64,000 nt of DNA, taken from NCBI GenBank assembly GCA_048569615.1, contig JBLIRK010000002.1, positions 40,613-104,612 on the forward strand, given 5' to 3'. This stretch comes from JAYEPK01 sp048569615 (GTDB lineage: Archaea; Thermoplasmatota; Penumbrarchaeia; Penumbrarchaeales; Penumbrarchaeaceae). Each line of letters opens with the position of its first letter. The first letter of the stretch is position 1. Positions 51,407-59,516 of the stretch are shown in pieces. The notes beneath the pieces are model-generated. The model saw nothing but the letters and a program-made list of their open reading frames with translations, searched no databases and was not told the origin of the DNA. Both the position numbers and the translations under genes were made by a program.

Positions 51407-51584
51407 GGTTGAATGATCTTAAATTAGTTGTACTCTACATCATTCCATCAATATTGTATTTTATCATTGCATAAATATGTACAAGGGAACACGAATCTAT
51501 AAATTTCAGGTATAATTGAGCGTACTGGTATCATCTATGATTTTTAATATATAAAACTTGCGCAATATACCCCATAAAAGCCAA

Positions 51585-51598
51585 TTGGGATATCCCAA
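51585..51598. promoter_or_regulatory. Perfect 14-base palindrome upstream of the pilin promoter
   Basis: TTGGGATATCCCAA, about 25-30 bases upstream of the CTTTTATAC TATA box of the pilin gene. Position fits an activator or repressor operator. Confidence 0.4.
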
Positions 51599-51686
51599 AC
51601 GTATGGTATTGACTTCGAAAACCTTTTATACAAAGTCAAAACATGATTAGTGCGTGTCTCAGAAATAGGGGCACGGAGGACTAAAT

Positions 51687-52115
51687 ATGAAGGCAATGAA
51701 AAAGAACTTTATGGGCGTATCGCCCGTCATCGCTGTGATCCTCATGGTAGCGATCACCGTGGTGCTTGCGGGCGTTGTGTTCCTGTGGGCGCAGAGCTTC
51801 ATCGGTGACGAGGACACCGTTGATACGATGAACATAAAGGTTAACCTTTATGCGGATCAAACCGGACCTAATACGGCTGACAAGATAGAGGTCGAGGTTG
51901 TTTCCGGACAGATCAACTGGGGCGACTACGAGATACGCATCGGTGCGACAACCCTGACCGATGTCACAACCTCGAATGCCGGCGATACCCTCACCATAGC
52001 AGCCGGACTTCCGGTCCTGACCCAGGGCGAGACCTATGCAGTGAAGATCGTCAACGTGGGCGAGAACAAGGTCGTCTGGGAGAAGGATATAATCGCCAAG
52101 TCATACGCATCCTAA
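51687..52115 (+). CDS. Type IV pilin-like protein
   Basis: 142 residues. Class III signal region: short basic leader (MKAMKKNFMG) then GVSPVIAVILMVAITVVLAG, the archaeal pilin N-terminal signature (DUF1628/Pilin_N). The rest is a beta-rich head. Leader removed by a prepilin peptidase; helices would pack the fibre core. ATG at 51687 with GGAGG upstream and a CTTTTATAC TATA box ~30 bases before the transcript start. No pilus ATPase or platform gene is in the window. Confidence 0.93.
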   Translation: MKAMKKNFMGVSPVIAVILMVAITVVLAGVVFLWAQSFIGDEDTVDTMNIKVNLYADQTGPNTADKIEVEVVSGQINWGDYEIRIGATTLTDVTTSNAGDTLTIAAGLPVLTQGETYAVKIVNVGENKVVWEKDIIAKSYAS

Positions 52116-52134
52116 ATAGGTTGATATATCAAAT

Positions 52135-52166
52135 AGGGGGAGCAATTCCCCCTTCTTTTTTTTCTT
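52135..52166 (+). terminator. Intrinsic-type terminator after the first pilin gene
   Basis: AGGGGGA (52135-52141) pairs with TCCCCCT (52147-52153), loop GCAAT, followed by TCTTTTTTTTCTTTT. A strong hairpin plus T-run just after the pilin stop. Confidence 0.85.
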
Positions 52167-52223
52167 TTATCTGATTTTTCCAATTACTTTTTAGTATGAG
52201 TTGTTTCATTGATTCTCTTGAAT

Positions 52224-52622
52224 ATGATTAGAAGATCGGAAATATCAGGGGTTTCACCCGTTATCGGAGTCTTGTTGATGGTGGCCATAACCATGGTGCT
52301 TGCAGGAGTGATCACCTTATGGGTATTCTCGTTCACGGAGGATGACGACGATAAGGGAGACATCTTCATTTTCGATGTTTCATTGGACGGGGGAGCCGAT
52401 ACGATCGTTTTTTCTTTGATAGATGGGGTTATTCTTGATTCAAATAGGATAGGGATGAACATCGACGGTTACGATGTTCAAATTCCAACGCAGGAATTTA
52501 AGGCTGGTGAAGAGGTCACTCTCATCTCACCAATTCCACTGAATCCGGGACAGTATTACCAGGTGAAGATAGTCATCGACACCAGATTAAGCTACAACAG
52601 GGATCTCATTGCCTCGAATTGA
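52224..52622 (+). CDS. Second type IV pilin-like protein
   Basis: 132 residues from the ATG at 52224 (TTG at 52209 is in frame). Same N-terminal signature (GVSPVIGVLLMVAITMVLAG) as the upstream pilin, but with an acidic stretch after the helix (TEDDDDKGD) and a different head domain. The upstream terminator and its own AT-rich promoter suggest independent expression, perhaps as a minor pilin. Ends two bases before the convergent membrane protein gene. Confidence 0.88.
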   Translation: MIRRSEISGVSPVIGVLLMVAITMVLAGVITLWVFSFTEDDDDKGDIFIFDVSLDGGADTIVFSLIDGVILDSNRIGMNIDGYDVQIPTQEFKAGEEVTLISPIPLNPGQYYQVKIVIDTRLSYNRDLIASN

Positions 52623-52624
52623 TC

Positions 52625-53302
52625 TCAATTCACCTGAGTATCCCTTTCCTTTGGCTCTTTCTTCTTTTGCTTCTTGTTCTTCGCATCATCCTTTTTCTTC
52701 GGATTCTTCTCCTTTTCCTTCTTCTTTCCCTTCTCCTTTCCGTTTGCCTGGTCGAATGTGGACCTCGTAACGATGATCAGGATCGAAGCGGTGAGCGTGA
52801 CGAAGAAGGCAAGGATGTCGTAGATACCCCATATAAGCGCCCCTATCTGGAACCAATCCCAGTTCCCTCCCCCGATGCCGTAGATAAGGAGCCCTATTCC
52901 CGCAAGAAGTGACACAACGGTCCCGATAAGCGTCAGCGTGAGGGCTCTATGATATCTCCTCCCTCTTATGGTGTAAATGCCGCCTATGACCTGTCCACCC
53001 ACGGCAAGTGCGAAAATGAATGAGAGGATCGTAAGTATGATCGCCGCCACGAGCAGAACGACGACAAGGATGATCAACAAGGCGATTATCAACGGGCCGC
53101 AGATGTTGTCGGGGGCATCCCCGGTATAAAGCCTGTAGGCAATATAACCCAGCAGGACGGTCAATCCAATCCCGGCGAGCGTGAGGGAAAGAGCCACGAT
53201 GAAATTGGGGAGCCCGAATAGTATGGAAAGAGCTCCTGCGGTGATCCGTGCGGGTCTTTTCCAGTTCTCGTCCTTTCTAGGCTTCTTCTTCACCTCGGAC
53301 AT
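52625..53302 (-). CDS. Membrane protein with very basic C-terminal tail
   Basis: 225 residues from the ATG at 53302 (GGGGGA upstream). Four to five membrane helices (ALSILFGLPNFIVALSLTLA; LIIALLIILVVVLLVAAIIL; LTLIGTVVSLLAGIGLLIYG; ILAFFVTLTASILIIVT) and a tail of ~40 residues dominated by Lys, Glu and Asp (KEKGKKKEKEKNPKKKDD). Family not recognised. The tail would lie in the cytoplasm and could bind nucleic acid or acidic partners (inference). Confidence 0.78.
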   Translation of the reverse strand: MSEVKKKPRKDENWKRPARITAGALSILFGLPNFIVALSLTLAGIGLTVLLGYIAYRLYTGDAPDNICGPLIIALLIILVVVLLVAAIILTILSFIFALAVGGQVIGGIYTIRGRRYHRALTLTLIGTVVSLLAGIGLLIYGIGGGNWDWFQIGALIWGIYDILAFFVTLTASILIIVTRSTFDQANGKEKGKKKEKEKNPKKKDDAKNKKQKKKEPKERDTQVN

Positions 53303-53391
53303 TCCCTTCCCCCTGTCTCTATCTCGAATAACCATAATCCAGTATTTCAAATGTTCCGATTTTCAAATGATACGCATAATATTCCGAATTT

Positions 53392-53428
53392 TTAAAAAAA
53401 GAAAAGGGGGGGGCTATATGAAGCCCCC
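53392..53428 (-). terminator. Terminator after the acidic exported protein gene
   Basis: GGGGGCT (53409-53415) pairs with AGCCCCC (53422-53428), loop ATATGA. On the minus strand the hairpin is followed by CCTTTTCTTTTTTT (53406-53393). Confidence 0.8.
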
Positions 53429-53446
53429 GGATAATATATTTCAGAT

Positions 53447-54652
53447 TTACTTCTTCCTTTTTGAAATGAGTACAGCAATTCCTGCTGCGGTTACGAAACC
53501 AAGCATGATGAACGCCGTACCCAGAGGGCTGTCGTCCCCATCATCATCATCCAGACCCATTGCATCCTTGATATCACCCGTTACATCCTTCGAGTCCTGG
53601 TTCCACATCGTTTCCGCCTCGTCACTGAAGGCCCTGACATAGAATACGAGCGTATTGTTCTCCGCCTCCTCCTCATCCACAAGGACCATTTCAGGATCGT
53701 ACGGTCCGTCCATATATATGTAGAATTCCCATTTGGACCAGTCGTCCTCACCGCCGTTTCCCGTTCCCTTGAAGTACATCTCGAACGTATAACCCATGAA
53801 GGTCATTCTTTCATTGACCTCGGGTCCATCGGCCCAGCCGTCCTCGAGGTCCTCGGGTTCGCCATTCTCGTCATAGGCGACCATGATGTTGGAGCAGTGA
53901 TGAACATCTCCTGATGTTGTTCCGGATATCTTTATCTCGATATTCATGTGCTCCTCATCGACATCATAATGGATATCCGCATCCTTGATATCGACAGTTA
54001 TATTGGTATCCGTCGGGATCTCATCGGCAGGATCAGGGATCTCCTCACCATCGTCATCGTCATCTGGCCACTCGTCATCATCGGGCCATTCATCGTCATC
54101 CACAATATCATCGTCGTCGACAACATCGTTAAAATTGATACTGTCGATCGCAGTCGAATAATCGATCATATCGGTAGCGGTGCAGGTGGCTGCAATATCG
54201 TACACTGTATCGGAAGAGAAATATTTCTCGGCGAGCTCGAATACGAGAGTATCATCGCTCTCCACGGAATATTTCGAGGGGTCCATTGTTTCCATTCCGG
54301 AATCCCCCCATGATATCATGACGATATTGGTCGGGAAGGAAGCCATTATCTCGATATCCTCCTCACCGTCACCGGTGGAATCGATCAGGAAAATATAGAC
54401 CATCGAAATGGTCTCAGAGCCGTTAAGGATAATGTCCCCATCGACCTTCAGATAGGCCATTGCCGGAAATGAAGAATATACCACTCTGATCTGGGTCATG
54501 TCAACATTGGCCACCTCATCACCCACAACCCCGCTGGTAATTACATCACCCGTTGCATCGGTCTTCATTACCTCTCCTTCAGCGCTCACGAAACCCATTA
54601 GTGCAGTCAGCAGCAACGCTCCCGCGATAGCCGTTATTAAGAATCTTTTCAT
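53447..54652 (-). CDS. Exported acidic two-domain protein with C-terminal anchor
   Basis: 401 residues. Signal peptide 1-~24 (FLITAIAGALLLTALMGFVSA). Two beta-rich domains are joined by a linker that is almost only Asp, Glu and Trp (DDDDIVDDDEWPDDDEWP). The C-terminus is a hydrophobic helix followed by SKRKK (LGTAFIMLGFVTAAGIAVL), resembling PGF-CTERM-like sorting tails without the PGF motif. GGAGAG lies before the ATG and TTTTATATT near 54695 is a good TATA box. Function unknown; the linker could bind cations. Confidence 0.8.
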   Translation of the reverse strand: MKRFLITAIAGALLLTALMGFVSAEGEVMKTDATGDVITSGVVGDEVANVDMTQIRVVYSSFPAMAYLKVDGDIILNGSETISMVYIFLIDSTGDGEEDIEIMASFPTNIVMISWGDSGMETMDPSKYSVESDDTLVFELAEKYFSSDTVYDIAATCTATDMIDYSTAIDSINFNDVVDDDDIVDDDEWPDDDEWPDDDDDGEEIPDPADEIPTDTNITVDIKDADIHYDVDEEHMNIEIKISGTTSGDVHHCSNIMVAYDENGEPEDLEDGWADGPEVNERMTFMGYTFEMYFKGTGNGGEDDWSKWEFYIYMDGPYDPEMVLVDEEEAENNTLVFYVRAFSDEAETMWNQDSKDVTGDIKDAMGLDDDDGDDSPLGTAFIMLGFVTAAGIAVLISKRKK

Positions 54653-54787
54653 ACATATCTCTCCTGAACGGCCCCAGTAATCCCAATATGGAATATAAAA
54701 GCATTATGAAATGTTGATTTTTACTTATAAATCGATTTATTACATATCTCTCATGTTGAAAGTCATATCAAATCGAAATCCTGAACT

Positions 54788-55024
54788 TCACGGTCCGGAT
54801 CCTTTGATTATGGCCATTAAACACGCGAGCCAATCATCGGCAGCTCTCCGGGCCCCCTGTACCGAATCCGACTTCACCCTTCCGATGACATCACCTTCCT
54901 TGAGCTCCGTGGTGACATAATCATCATCATCGACCATGAGAGCCCTCGCGACAGCCTCTGCCTGGACCGGATCGTCGAAGGATATCTTCAGTGTAACCTC
55001 AGTTGGTCCTTTGCCTTTATCCAT
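54788..55024 (-). CDS. pcc1: KEOPS complex subunit Pcc1
   Basis: 78 residues. Pcc1 is the dimerisation subunit of KEOPS, which makes the t6A37 tRNA modification. Family pattern: TLKISFDDPVQAEAVARAL, KEGDVIGRVKSDSVQGARRA, DDWLACLMAI. Its ATG abuts the RecJ/GAN stop, within the common archaeal rps15-recJ-pcc1 order. A following rps3ae gene, frequent in this cluster elsewhere, is not seen. Confidence 0.88.
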   Translation of the reverse strand: MDKGKGPTEVTLKISFDDPVQAEAVARALMVDDDDYVTTELKEGDVIGRVKSDSVQGARRAADDWLACLMAIIKGSGP

Positions 55025-56422
55025 TCATCTCCCTCTCTTGAGCTGCTCCCCCACCATTTTGTCGCAGTGCTTCACGAAATCATCGAGCCTGTCCTCGGGA
55101 AAATGGGCTCCTGCGGCCACATCATGGCCTCCCCCGCCCCCACCGCAGGCCTTCCCCGCTTCAAGCATGACGACCCCAAGATCAAGTCCTTTACCGCAAA
55201 GCTCCCTGTCGCCTCTGGAAGAGACCTTCATCTTCCCGTCTTCTCCCCTAGCCAATGCCAGCATCGGTTTGTCGTGATCGAAGATGTAATTGTGCCCCAG
55301 TCCCGCGATGGTTCCCGAAAGGGTTTCCTCCTCGGTTATGAACCATTGTATGTTTTTCATATCGTTGATGCCTTCCTCCTTGCGTTCTACGAGCAGTTTC
55401 TGTATCTTCCTCTTATATTCGAACCTGTCCTCGAGTGCCTGCTTGAAGGCATCCATGCTCCCCCAGACCACCTGAAAACCAAGAGAGGCCTTGTTGAACC
55501 TCCCGCAGCCGTCTATGGCATAGGCCACATCCTGGAGGGGGCCATACACCGGTGAATAGAAATTTTCCCTGAAAAGCTCATGTACCATGCTCTTCTTGAC
55601 ACCATTTCTGAGAAGCCTGATATACAAGTAGGATTGAAGCACTTTCATTCTTTCCCTGGAAATCTCGTCTATATGCGATCCCGGTTTGATGGATAAATGG
55701 TCCAGAAGCTCATCAATAGCCTCCTCATTGCTGGACAACCCATCGATGAACGGATCGTTCGATGTCACCAGTGCCTCCTTGATGGTTCTGCCTGAGAAAG
55801 GCATTCCCCTGCTTGAACTCAGATAGCCCTTTTCCTCAGCGAGCCTTCTCACACCCTCGTTGAGCTCGGAGAAGGCGGGAACATGCTGCCGGTCGGCCAG
55901 CGATCCTGCAAGTGAGAATATGGCTAGATCAACGTTTCCGGGGTCCATGGTTACGGCCAGAAGGAAGGATAAGGTTGATCCCGAGCAGCCCGTGGTTCCG
56001 TTCACGTGATGGAATCTGGGATTGATCTCGACTATCCCGCCCCCGTCGGAGATGGAGAACTCAGAGGACCTTCCATCTGCCTTGTGGTGGTCCAGTATTA
56101 TGCACCTTGCACCAAGCTCTATCACTCTTCGGGATATGACAGGGGCCAGTGAGGAGCCCATATCGGTGATTATCATTAGTTCAAAACCGCCCTGGATGCT
56201 GTTCACTGCTTCCTCATCCAGTACGTTTGTCATTGTTGTATGGAACCTCTTTCCGCTTCTGGCCACGGTCTTGGATACTATGCCCGCGGCGCATATACCG
56301 TCACCGTCATAATGGGAAAATATCCTTATCAGACCTTTTGTTGATTCTATCAAAGCGGATGCATCCCCGAGCTTGGATATTAAAGACTCGGGCACCTTCA
56401 TCCATTTCAGCGGTTCTTCCAT
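55025..56422 (-). CDS. recJ: DHH-family RecJ-like single-strand exonuclease (GAN-like)
   Basis: 465 residues from the ATG at 56422 (a GTG nine bases upstream is possible). DHH motifs: HYDGDG (37-42), ITDMG with D87, DHH (111-113), SLADRQ. DHHA1 ends with GGGGGGHDVAAGAHF. Archaeal RecJ relatives associate with the GINS replication complex or degrade RNA and DNA 5' ends; which one applies cannot be told from sequence. Promoter TTTTTATA near 56463-56470. Between rpsO and pcc1. Confidence 0.9.
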   Translation of the reverse strand: MEEPLKWMKVPESLISKLGDASALIESTKGLIRIFSHYDGDGICAAGIVSKTVARSGKRFHTTMTNVLDEEAVNSIQGGFELMIITDMGSSLAPVISRRVIELGARCIILDHHKADGRSSEFSISDGGGIVEINPRFHHVNGTTGCSGSTLSFLLAVTMDPGNVDLAIFSLAGSLADRQHVPAFSELNEGVRRLAEEKGYLSSSRGMPFSGRTIKEALVTSNDPFIDGLSSNEEAIDELLDHLSIKPGSHIDEISRERMKVLQSYLYIRLLRNGVKKSMVHELFRENFYSPVYGPLQDVAYAIDGCGRFNKASLGFQVVWGSMDAFKQALEDRFEYKRKIQKLLVERKEEGINDMKNIQWFITEEETLSGTIAGLGHNYIFDHDKPMLALARGEDGKMKVSSRGDRELCGKGLDLGVVMLEAGKACGGGGGGHDVAAGAHFPEDRLDDFVKHCDKMVGEQLKRGR

Positions 56423-56492
56423 GGTCCACACTCTGTAAAGGTGGATGAAGTAAACTGTCCTGCGTATAAAAACAAATCGAAGGGTGCGGAGA

Positions 56493-56951
56493 TCACTCGG
56501 ATACCAGAAGTTTAGCTTCCTGGAGCTTGTAGGACCACCTTTCGGGGAGCCTTCCAGACCTGACGTAGTACCTTCCGAGCCTCCTTATCTTGGCTTCCGT
56601 GAGCTGAAGTGCCCTTTTATTGCTGACATCGCCGTGATTCTCCTTCATATGCCTGTGCATCCTGACGGCCTTCTTCATGAGGTTCATCAGGTCCTCGGGA
56701 TAATCCATCTTCATTCCCTTGTCCTGAAGGATATCGTACATCGACATTCCCAGGGCGGTCTTAACGTCTGGGATGCCATGAACATCACGGAGCTCGATGC
56801 CGATCCTCGAGGTGGAATAGCCCTTCTTGTACATTTCCGCCACCAGGTTCATTATCTCTTTCCTGTCGACCTCAAGCCATTCCGGCTTAGCGGTCCTGTA
56901 GGGTTTGGTGGAGGAGGACTTCCCCTTTCTCCTTGCATGCATTCTCGCCAT
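56493..56951 (-). CDS. rps15: 30S ribosomal protein S15 (uS15, archaeal type)
   Basis: 152 residues from the ATG at 56951. N-terminus MARMHARRKGKSSSTKP is typical; MDYPEDLMNLMKKAVRMHRH and NKRALQLTEAKIRRLGRYY are S15/S13e core. TATATGAAA near 56995 gives a transcription start ~20 bases before the ATG; upstream in-frame starts would precede the promoter. Confidence 0.96.
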   Translation of the reverse strand: MARMHARRKGKSSSTKPYRTAKPEWLEVDRKEIMNLVAEMYKKGYSTSRIGIELRDVHGIPDVKTALGMSMYDILQDKGMKMDYPEDLMNLMKKAVRMHRHMKENHGDVSNKRALQLTEAKIRRLGRYYVRSGRLPERWSYKLQEAKLLVSE

Positions 56952-57050
56952 TTCGCATCGACTCCGTGGATTGAGGGGGAGCATTATACTTTTCATATAT
57001 AAGCCTTGGTCATCGAAAAGAGAGTATGGACTTCGTCCTCAGAAGAAAGA

Positions 57051-57071
57051 CGGGGAGCAAAACGCTCCCCG
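57051..57071 (-). terminator. Hairpin after the CarboxypepD_reg-like protein gene
   Basis: CGGGGAGC (57051-57058) pairs with GCTCCCCG (57064-57071) around AAAAC. Lies just downstream of the 57090 stop on the minus strand; no clean T-run follows, so termination is only likely. Confidence 0.5.
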
Positions 57072-57089
57072 ATGCTTCATAGACAACAG

Positions 57090-57992
57090 CTAGAATCCAA
57101 GCAGGTCCATGATCAGTTTCACGAACCTCATGATAAAGCTCATTGAAGTCTGCTCGTAAAGGACCCAATTCTCTTCCGTCATCTCGTTGAACTCCACATC
57201 AGTGTTACCCTTAGTATTGGCATATCCACTAGCAAAGACGGAAACCTTGTATTTTCCCTGTAAAAGATTGATCTCGTAGTATCCATTTTCATCTGTGCTG
57301 CACCATGCAGCCGAACCTGGACCTTGGAATTTCAAATTAGCTCCTTCGATCGGATTGCCATCCTTGTCGCTGACATATCCAAAAACACCCTGCGTGAACT
57401 TCTCCAATTCAAAATCATGCTCGTTCTGGTCTCCCTCATAGATGACGTAGCCCCCCTCCTCGAATGTCCTGTAGTCCTGTGCATCGATGAATACTTCAAA
57501 TGTACCTGGCTCAATACCAATTGTATAATAGCCATCCTCATCGGTATGGCTGTTGGACCAGATATTCTCATTGCGGAACTCTACGAAGGCATCAGCGATG
57601 GGCTCCCCGGTTTCGGAATCGGTTACGTAACCGGAAACGCTTGATTTGTACGGGATCATCAGGAAATCAACCTGCTTCTCCTCCCCGAGCACTATGAACT
57701 CTTCCTTGTATTCGTCGTAATAGCCTTCCATTTTGGCAACGAAGGAATATTCCCCTCCCTTGTCAACAACATAGCGGTAATATCCCTCCTCGTTTGTGTA
57801 AACTATTCTTCCTATGCTGTGGTACAAGACCATTATGCCGCAGTTCTCTATAGGATCCCCCGTTGAATAATCGGTAACATATCCGTAGAAAGCTGTTGTC
57901 GGCTCGGCTCCCACGGGAGTTAGTGCGATCAAGGGAACAATGCTCACAAGCATAAATGCTGCGGTCAGGATTGCCGCTGTCTTCCACCTCAT
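57090..57992 (-). CDS. Exported protein with three CarboxypepD_reg-like repeats
   Basis: 300 residues from the ATG at 57992, preceded by GAGGTG. Signal peptide 1-~29 (AILTAAFMLVSIVPLIALTP). Three Cna-B/carboxypeptidase-regulatory-like beta domains, each with GYVTD...GEP/GDPI and a DEDGYY or NEEGYY core (for example TDEDGYYTIGIEPG). The C-terminal SFIMRFVKLIMDLLGF may be an amphipathic anchor. Probably a surface scaffold. TTTAAAAG near 58035 is its TATA box. Confidence 0.85.
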   Translation of the reverse strand: MRWKTAAILTAAFMLVSIVPLIALTPVGAEPTTAFYGYVTDYSTGDPIENCGIMVLYHSIGRIVYTNEEGYYRYVVDKGGEYSFVAKMEGYYDEYKEEFIVLGEEKQVDFLMIPYKSSVSGYVTDSETGEPIADAFVEFRNENIWSNSHTDEDGYYTIGIEPGTFEVFIDAQDYRTFEEGGYVIYEGDQNEHDFELEKFTQGVFGYVSDKDGNPIEGANLKFQGPGSAAWCSTDENGYYEINLLQGKYKVSVFASGYANTKGNTDVEFNEMTEENWVLYEQTSMSFIMRFVKLIMDLLGF

Positions 57993-58001
57993 TCTGCTCA
58001 C

Positions 58002-58248
58002 CTCTTCAAACCAACATTTCGGAGTTCTTTTAAAGGATATTGCGGCGAAATAATAGAAAGATGAATCTCATCGAACTGGTTAAGAAACACGTTAGCTTGA
58101 TCCTTCCCTCGAACTGTGTCCTCTGTCAGGTGTTAATCCCCGTCCTGCCCCAAGAATCTTTTCCACCTTAGGATGTCGACCTGCTTAAATAAAAGGAATC
58201 GAACTGTTTATAAATGAGAGTATAATAAGGTCGTTTCGCCAACAATAT
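58002..58248. other. 247-base spacer between an exported protein gene and tRNA-Thr
   Basis: Holds the minus-strand TATA box for the exported protein gene near 58035 (also readable on plus) and the tRNA-Thr TATA box TTTATAAATG (58207-58216). A 36-codon plus-strand ORF (58061-58171) with a TATA box 26 bases before its ATG is possible but unproven. Confidence 0.45.
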
Positions 58249-58322
58249 GCCACCATAGCTTAGCCCGGTTGAGCGGCTGACTTGTAATCAGCAGGCCGGG
58301 GGTTCGAATCCCTCTGGTGGCT
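58249..58322 (+). tRNA. tRNA-Thr(TGT)
   Basis: 74 bases. Acceptor GCCACCA/TGGTGGC plus discriminator T; anticodon arm GCTGA-CTTGTAA-TCAGC, anticodon TGT; T-arm GGGGG-TTCGAAT-CCCTC with a G-U pair. CCA not encoded. TATA box TTTATAAATG at 58207-58216. The base composition becomes more AT-rich just after it. Confidence 0.95.
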
Positions 58323-58455
58323 CTTTTATTTTACGTGTATTATTTGATATTATATTGACATTAATTGAGATTGTGGCATTTGGAATTAGATTGTGTCATG
58401 ATATCAAAATGATAACATTTCATTCATTATGGAATTAATAATCTTAATAACGGTC

Positions 58456-58980
58456 CTAAGAATTCCTGATACGATTGATCATTTCTGTGATATTCTTCTT
58501 ATCCAAATGATCGAAAGGGTTGTTGAGTGCGTCCATTAGCATCTTCTCATCCTCTTCCAAGTCCTCCTTGTCCTTCAATGCCTTTTTCACCACTGTCATC
58601 ATTATCTTCTCTTTGAGAGGGAGCTTATTCATATAGAAGGCTCCTCTCATGTAGAAAAATTCAATCTGTTGGAGTTCATCCGGCGTGAAATTCTTCTCCT
58701 TCATCTTCTCAATTGATTCCTTATCGTCAAAGGAAAAACCGTTTGCAAATATGATCAATCTCTTGCATTTGAACTTCTTCAGGTTCTTCTTGATGAACTT
58801 GATGCCGTTTATCCTCTCTGCATATATTCCAGCGCCGTAGATGATCGTATCATAATCCTTTAGGTCCTTGACCTTGACCTTGTTTGCAGGAACCGCTTTA
58901 GTTCCAAGTTCCTCGGCGATCCATTTTGCATATCTCTCGGTGTTCCCCGTTTTCGATGAGTAAATCACAATTGATTTCAT
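58456..58980 (-). CDS. Flavodoxin-domain protein (HemG-like)
   Basis: 174 residues from the ATG at 58980 (GGTGA upstream; ATG at 58992 also possible). FMN phosphate loop SSKTGNTERYA near residues 8-18, TIIYGAGIYAERING, and IIFANGFSFDD match the flavodoxin/protoporphyrinogen-oxidase group. Likely an electron carrier or flavin-dependent oxidoreductase. Ends in a Lys/Asp/Glu-rich helix. First gene (right to left, last) of the AT-rich block. Confidence 0.86.
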   Translation of the reverse strand: MKSIVIYSSKTGNTERYAKWIAEELGTKAVPANKVKVKDLKDYDTIIYGAGIYAERINGIKFIKKNLKKFKCKRLIIFANGFSFDDKESIEKMKEKNFTPDELQQIEFFYMRGAFYMNKLPLKEKIMMTVVKKALKDKEDLEEDEKMLMDALNNPFDHLDKKNITEMINRIRNS

Positions 58981-59019
58981 CTTTCTCACCATGAATTATC
59001 ATTTGCCGATAGAGTCTGA

Positions 59020-59451
59020 TCAATTACAACCACAGCTCTCCTCACAACAAGATCCCTTGAATTGATCCAACACTCTCAATATCCCTTCCCTGAGTATATC
59101 CTTGGGTATGTTCTCACTGGTTTCACCATCGTATTCGAATGTCCTGCAGTTCGTTTCCTCACCGCAAACGTCGGAGCAGGAACCGCAATAATTACCGGAA
59201 ATCACCAGTTCTCCAGAGACGATCTCCTCCAGGTCCTGTCCGTTCAATCTGATGGTCGGTGATCTCTTCAAATCATATTTGTTCTCATCTGCCTTTGTGC
59301 TTATCCTTATCTTGTTCACGGTTAGATGATCTATCACCCTAAGCTCCTGTCTCAATTCTATCAGTACTTCGTCCAGGTTTTCATCTGTGGATTGACATCT
59401 TTCACAGCATGACAGGTCCAGATAGAGGAAATCGATGTTCAATTTGTTCAA
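59020..59451 (-). CDS. Cysteine-rich DUF2703 protein
   Basis: 143 residues, TTG start at 59451 with GGTGA upstream. DUF2703 signature LDLSCCERCQSTDENL at the start and CGSCSDVCGEETNCRTF (89-102). Eleven cysteines in all, including a C-terminal GSCCEESCGCN. DUF2703 proteins occur near arsenic and mercury genes; their role is not established. The cysteines suggest metalloid or thiol binding, consistent with the nearby acr3 and arsR. Confidence 0.85.
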   Translation of the reverse strand: MNKLNIDFLYLDLSCCERCQSTDENLDEVLIELRQELRVIDHLTVNKIRISTKADENKYDLKRSPTIRLNGQDLEEIVSGELVISGNYCGSCSDVCGEETNCRTFEYDGETSENIPKDILREGILRVLDQFKGSCCEESCGCN

Positions 59452-59516
59452 TTATTCACCGTCCCATGATGTTTTTTCGTTTTGTATTGGCCTTAAGTAA
59501 ATTTTCTATTAAATGA

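Larger units (their letters stand above)
51172..51686. other. 515-base region without protein genes: duplicated tRNA promoter, pilin upstream region
   Basis: Contains the duplicated tRNA-Arg promoter segment, a strong hairpin (51309-51338), then ~275 AT-rich bases with no ORF. Before the pilin gene there are TTTTTAATATATAAAAC (51540-51556), a 14-base palindrome TTGGGATATCCCAA (51585-51598) and CTTTTATAC (51624-51632), the likely pilin TATA box. Confidence 0.6.
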
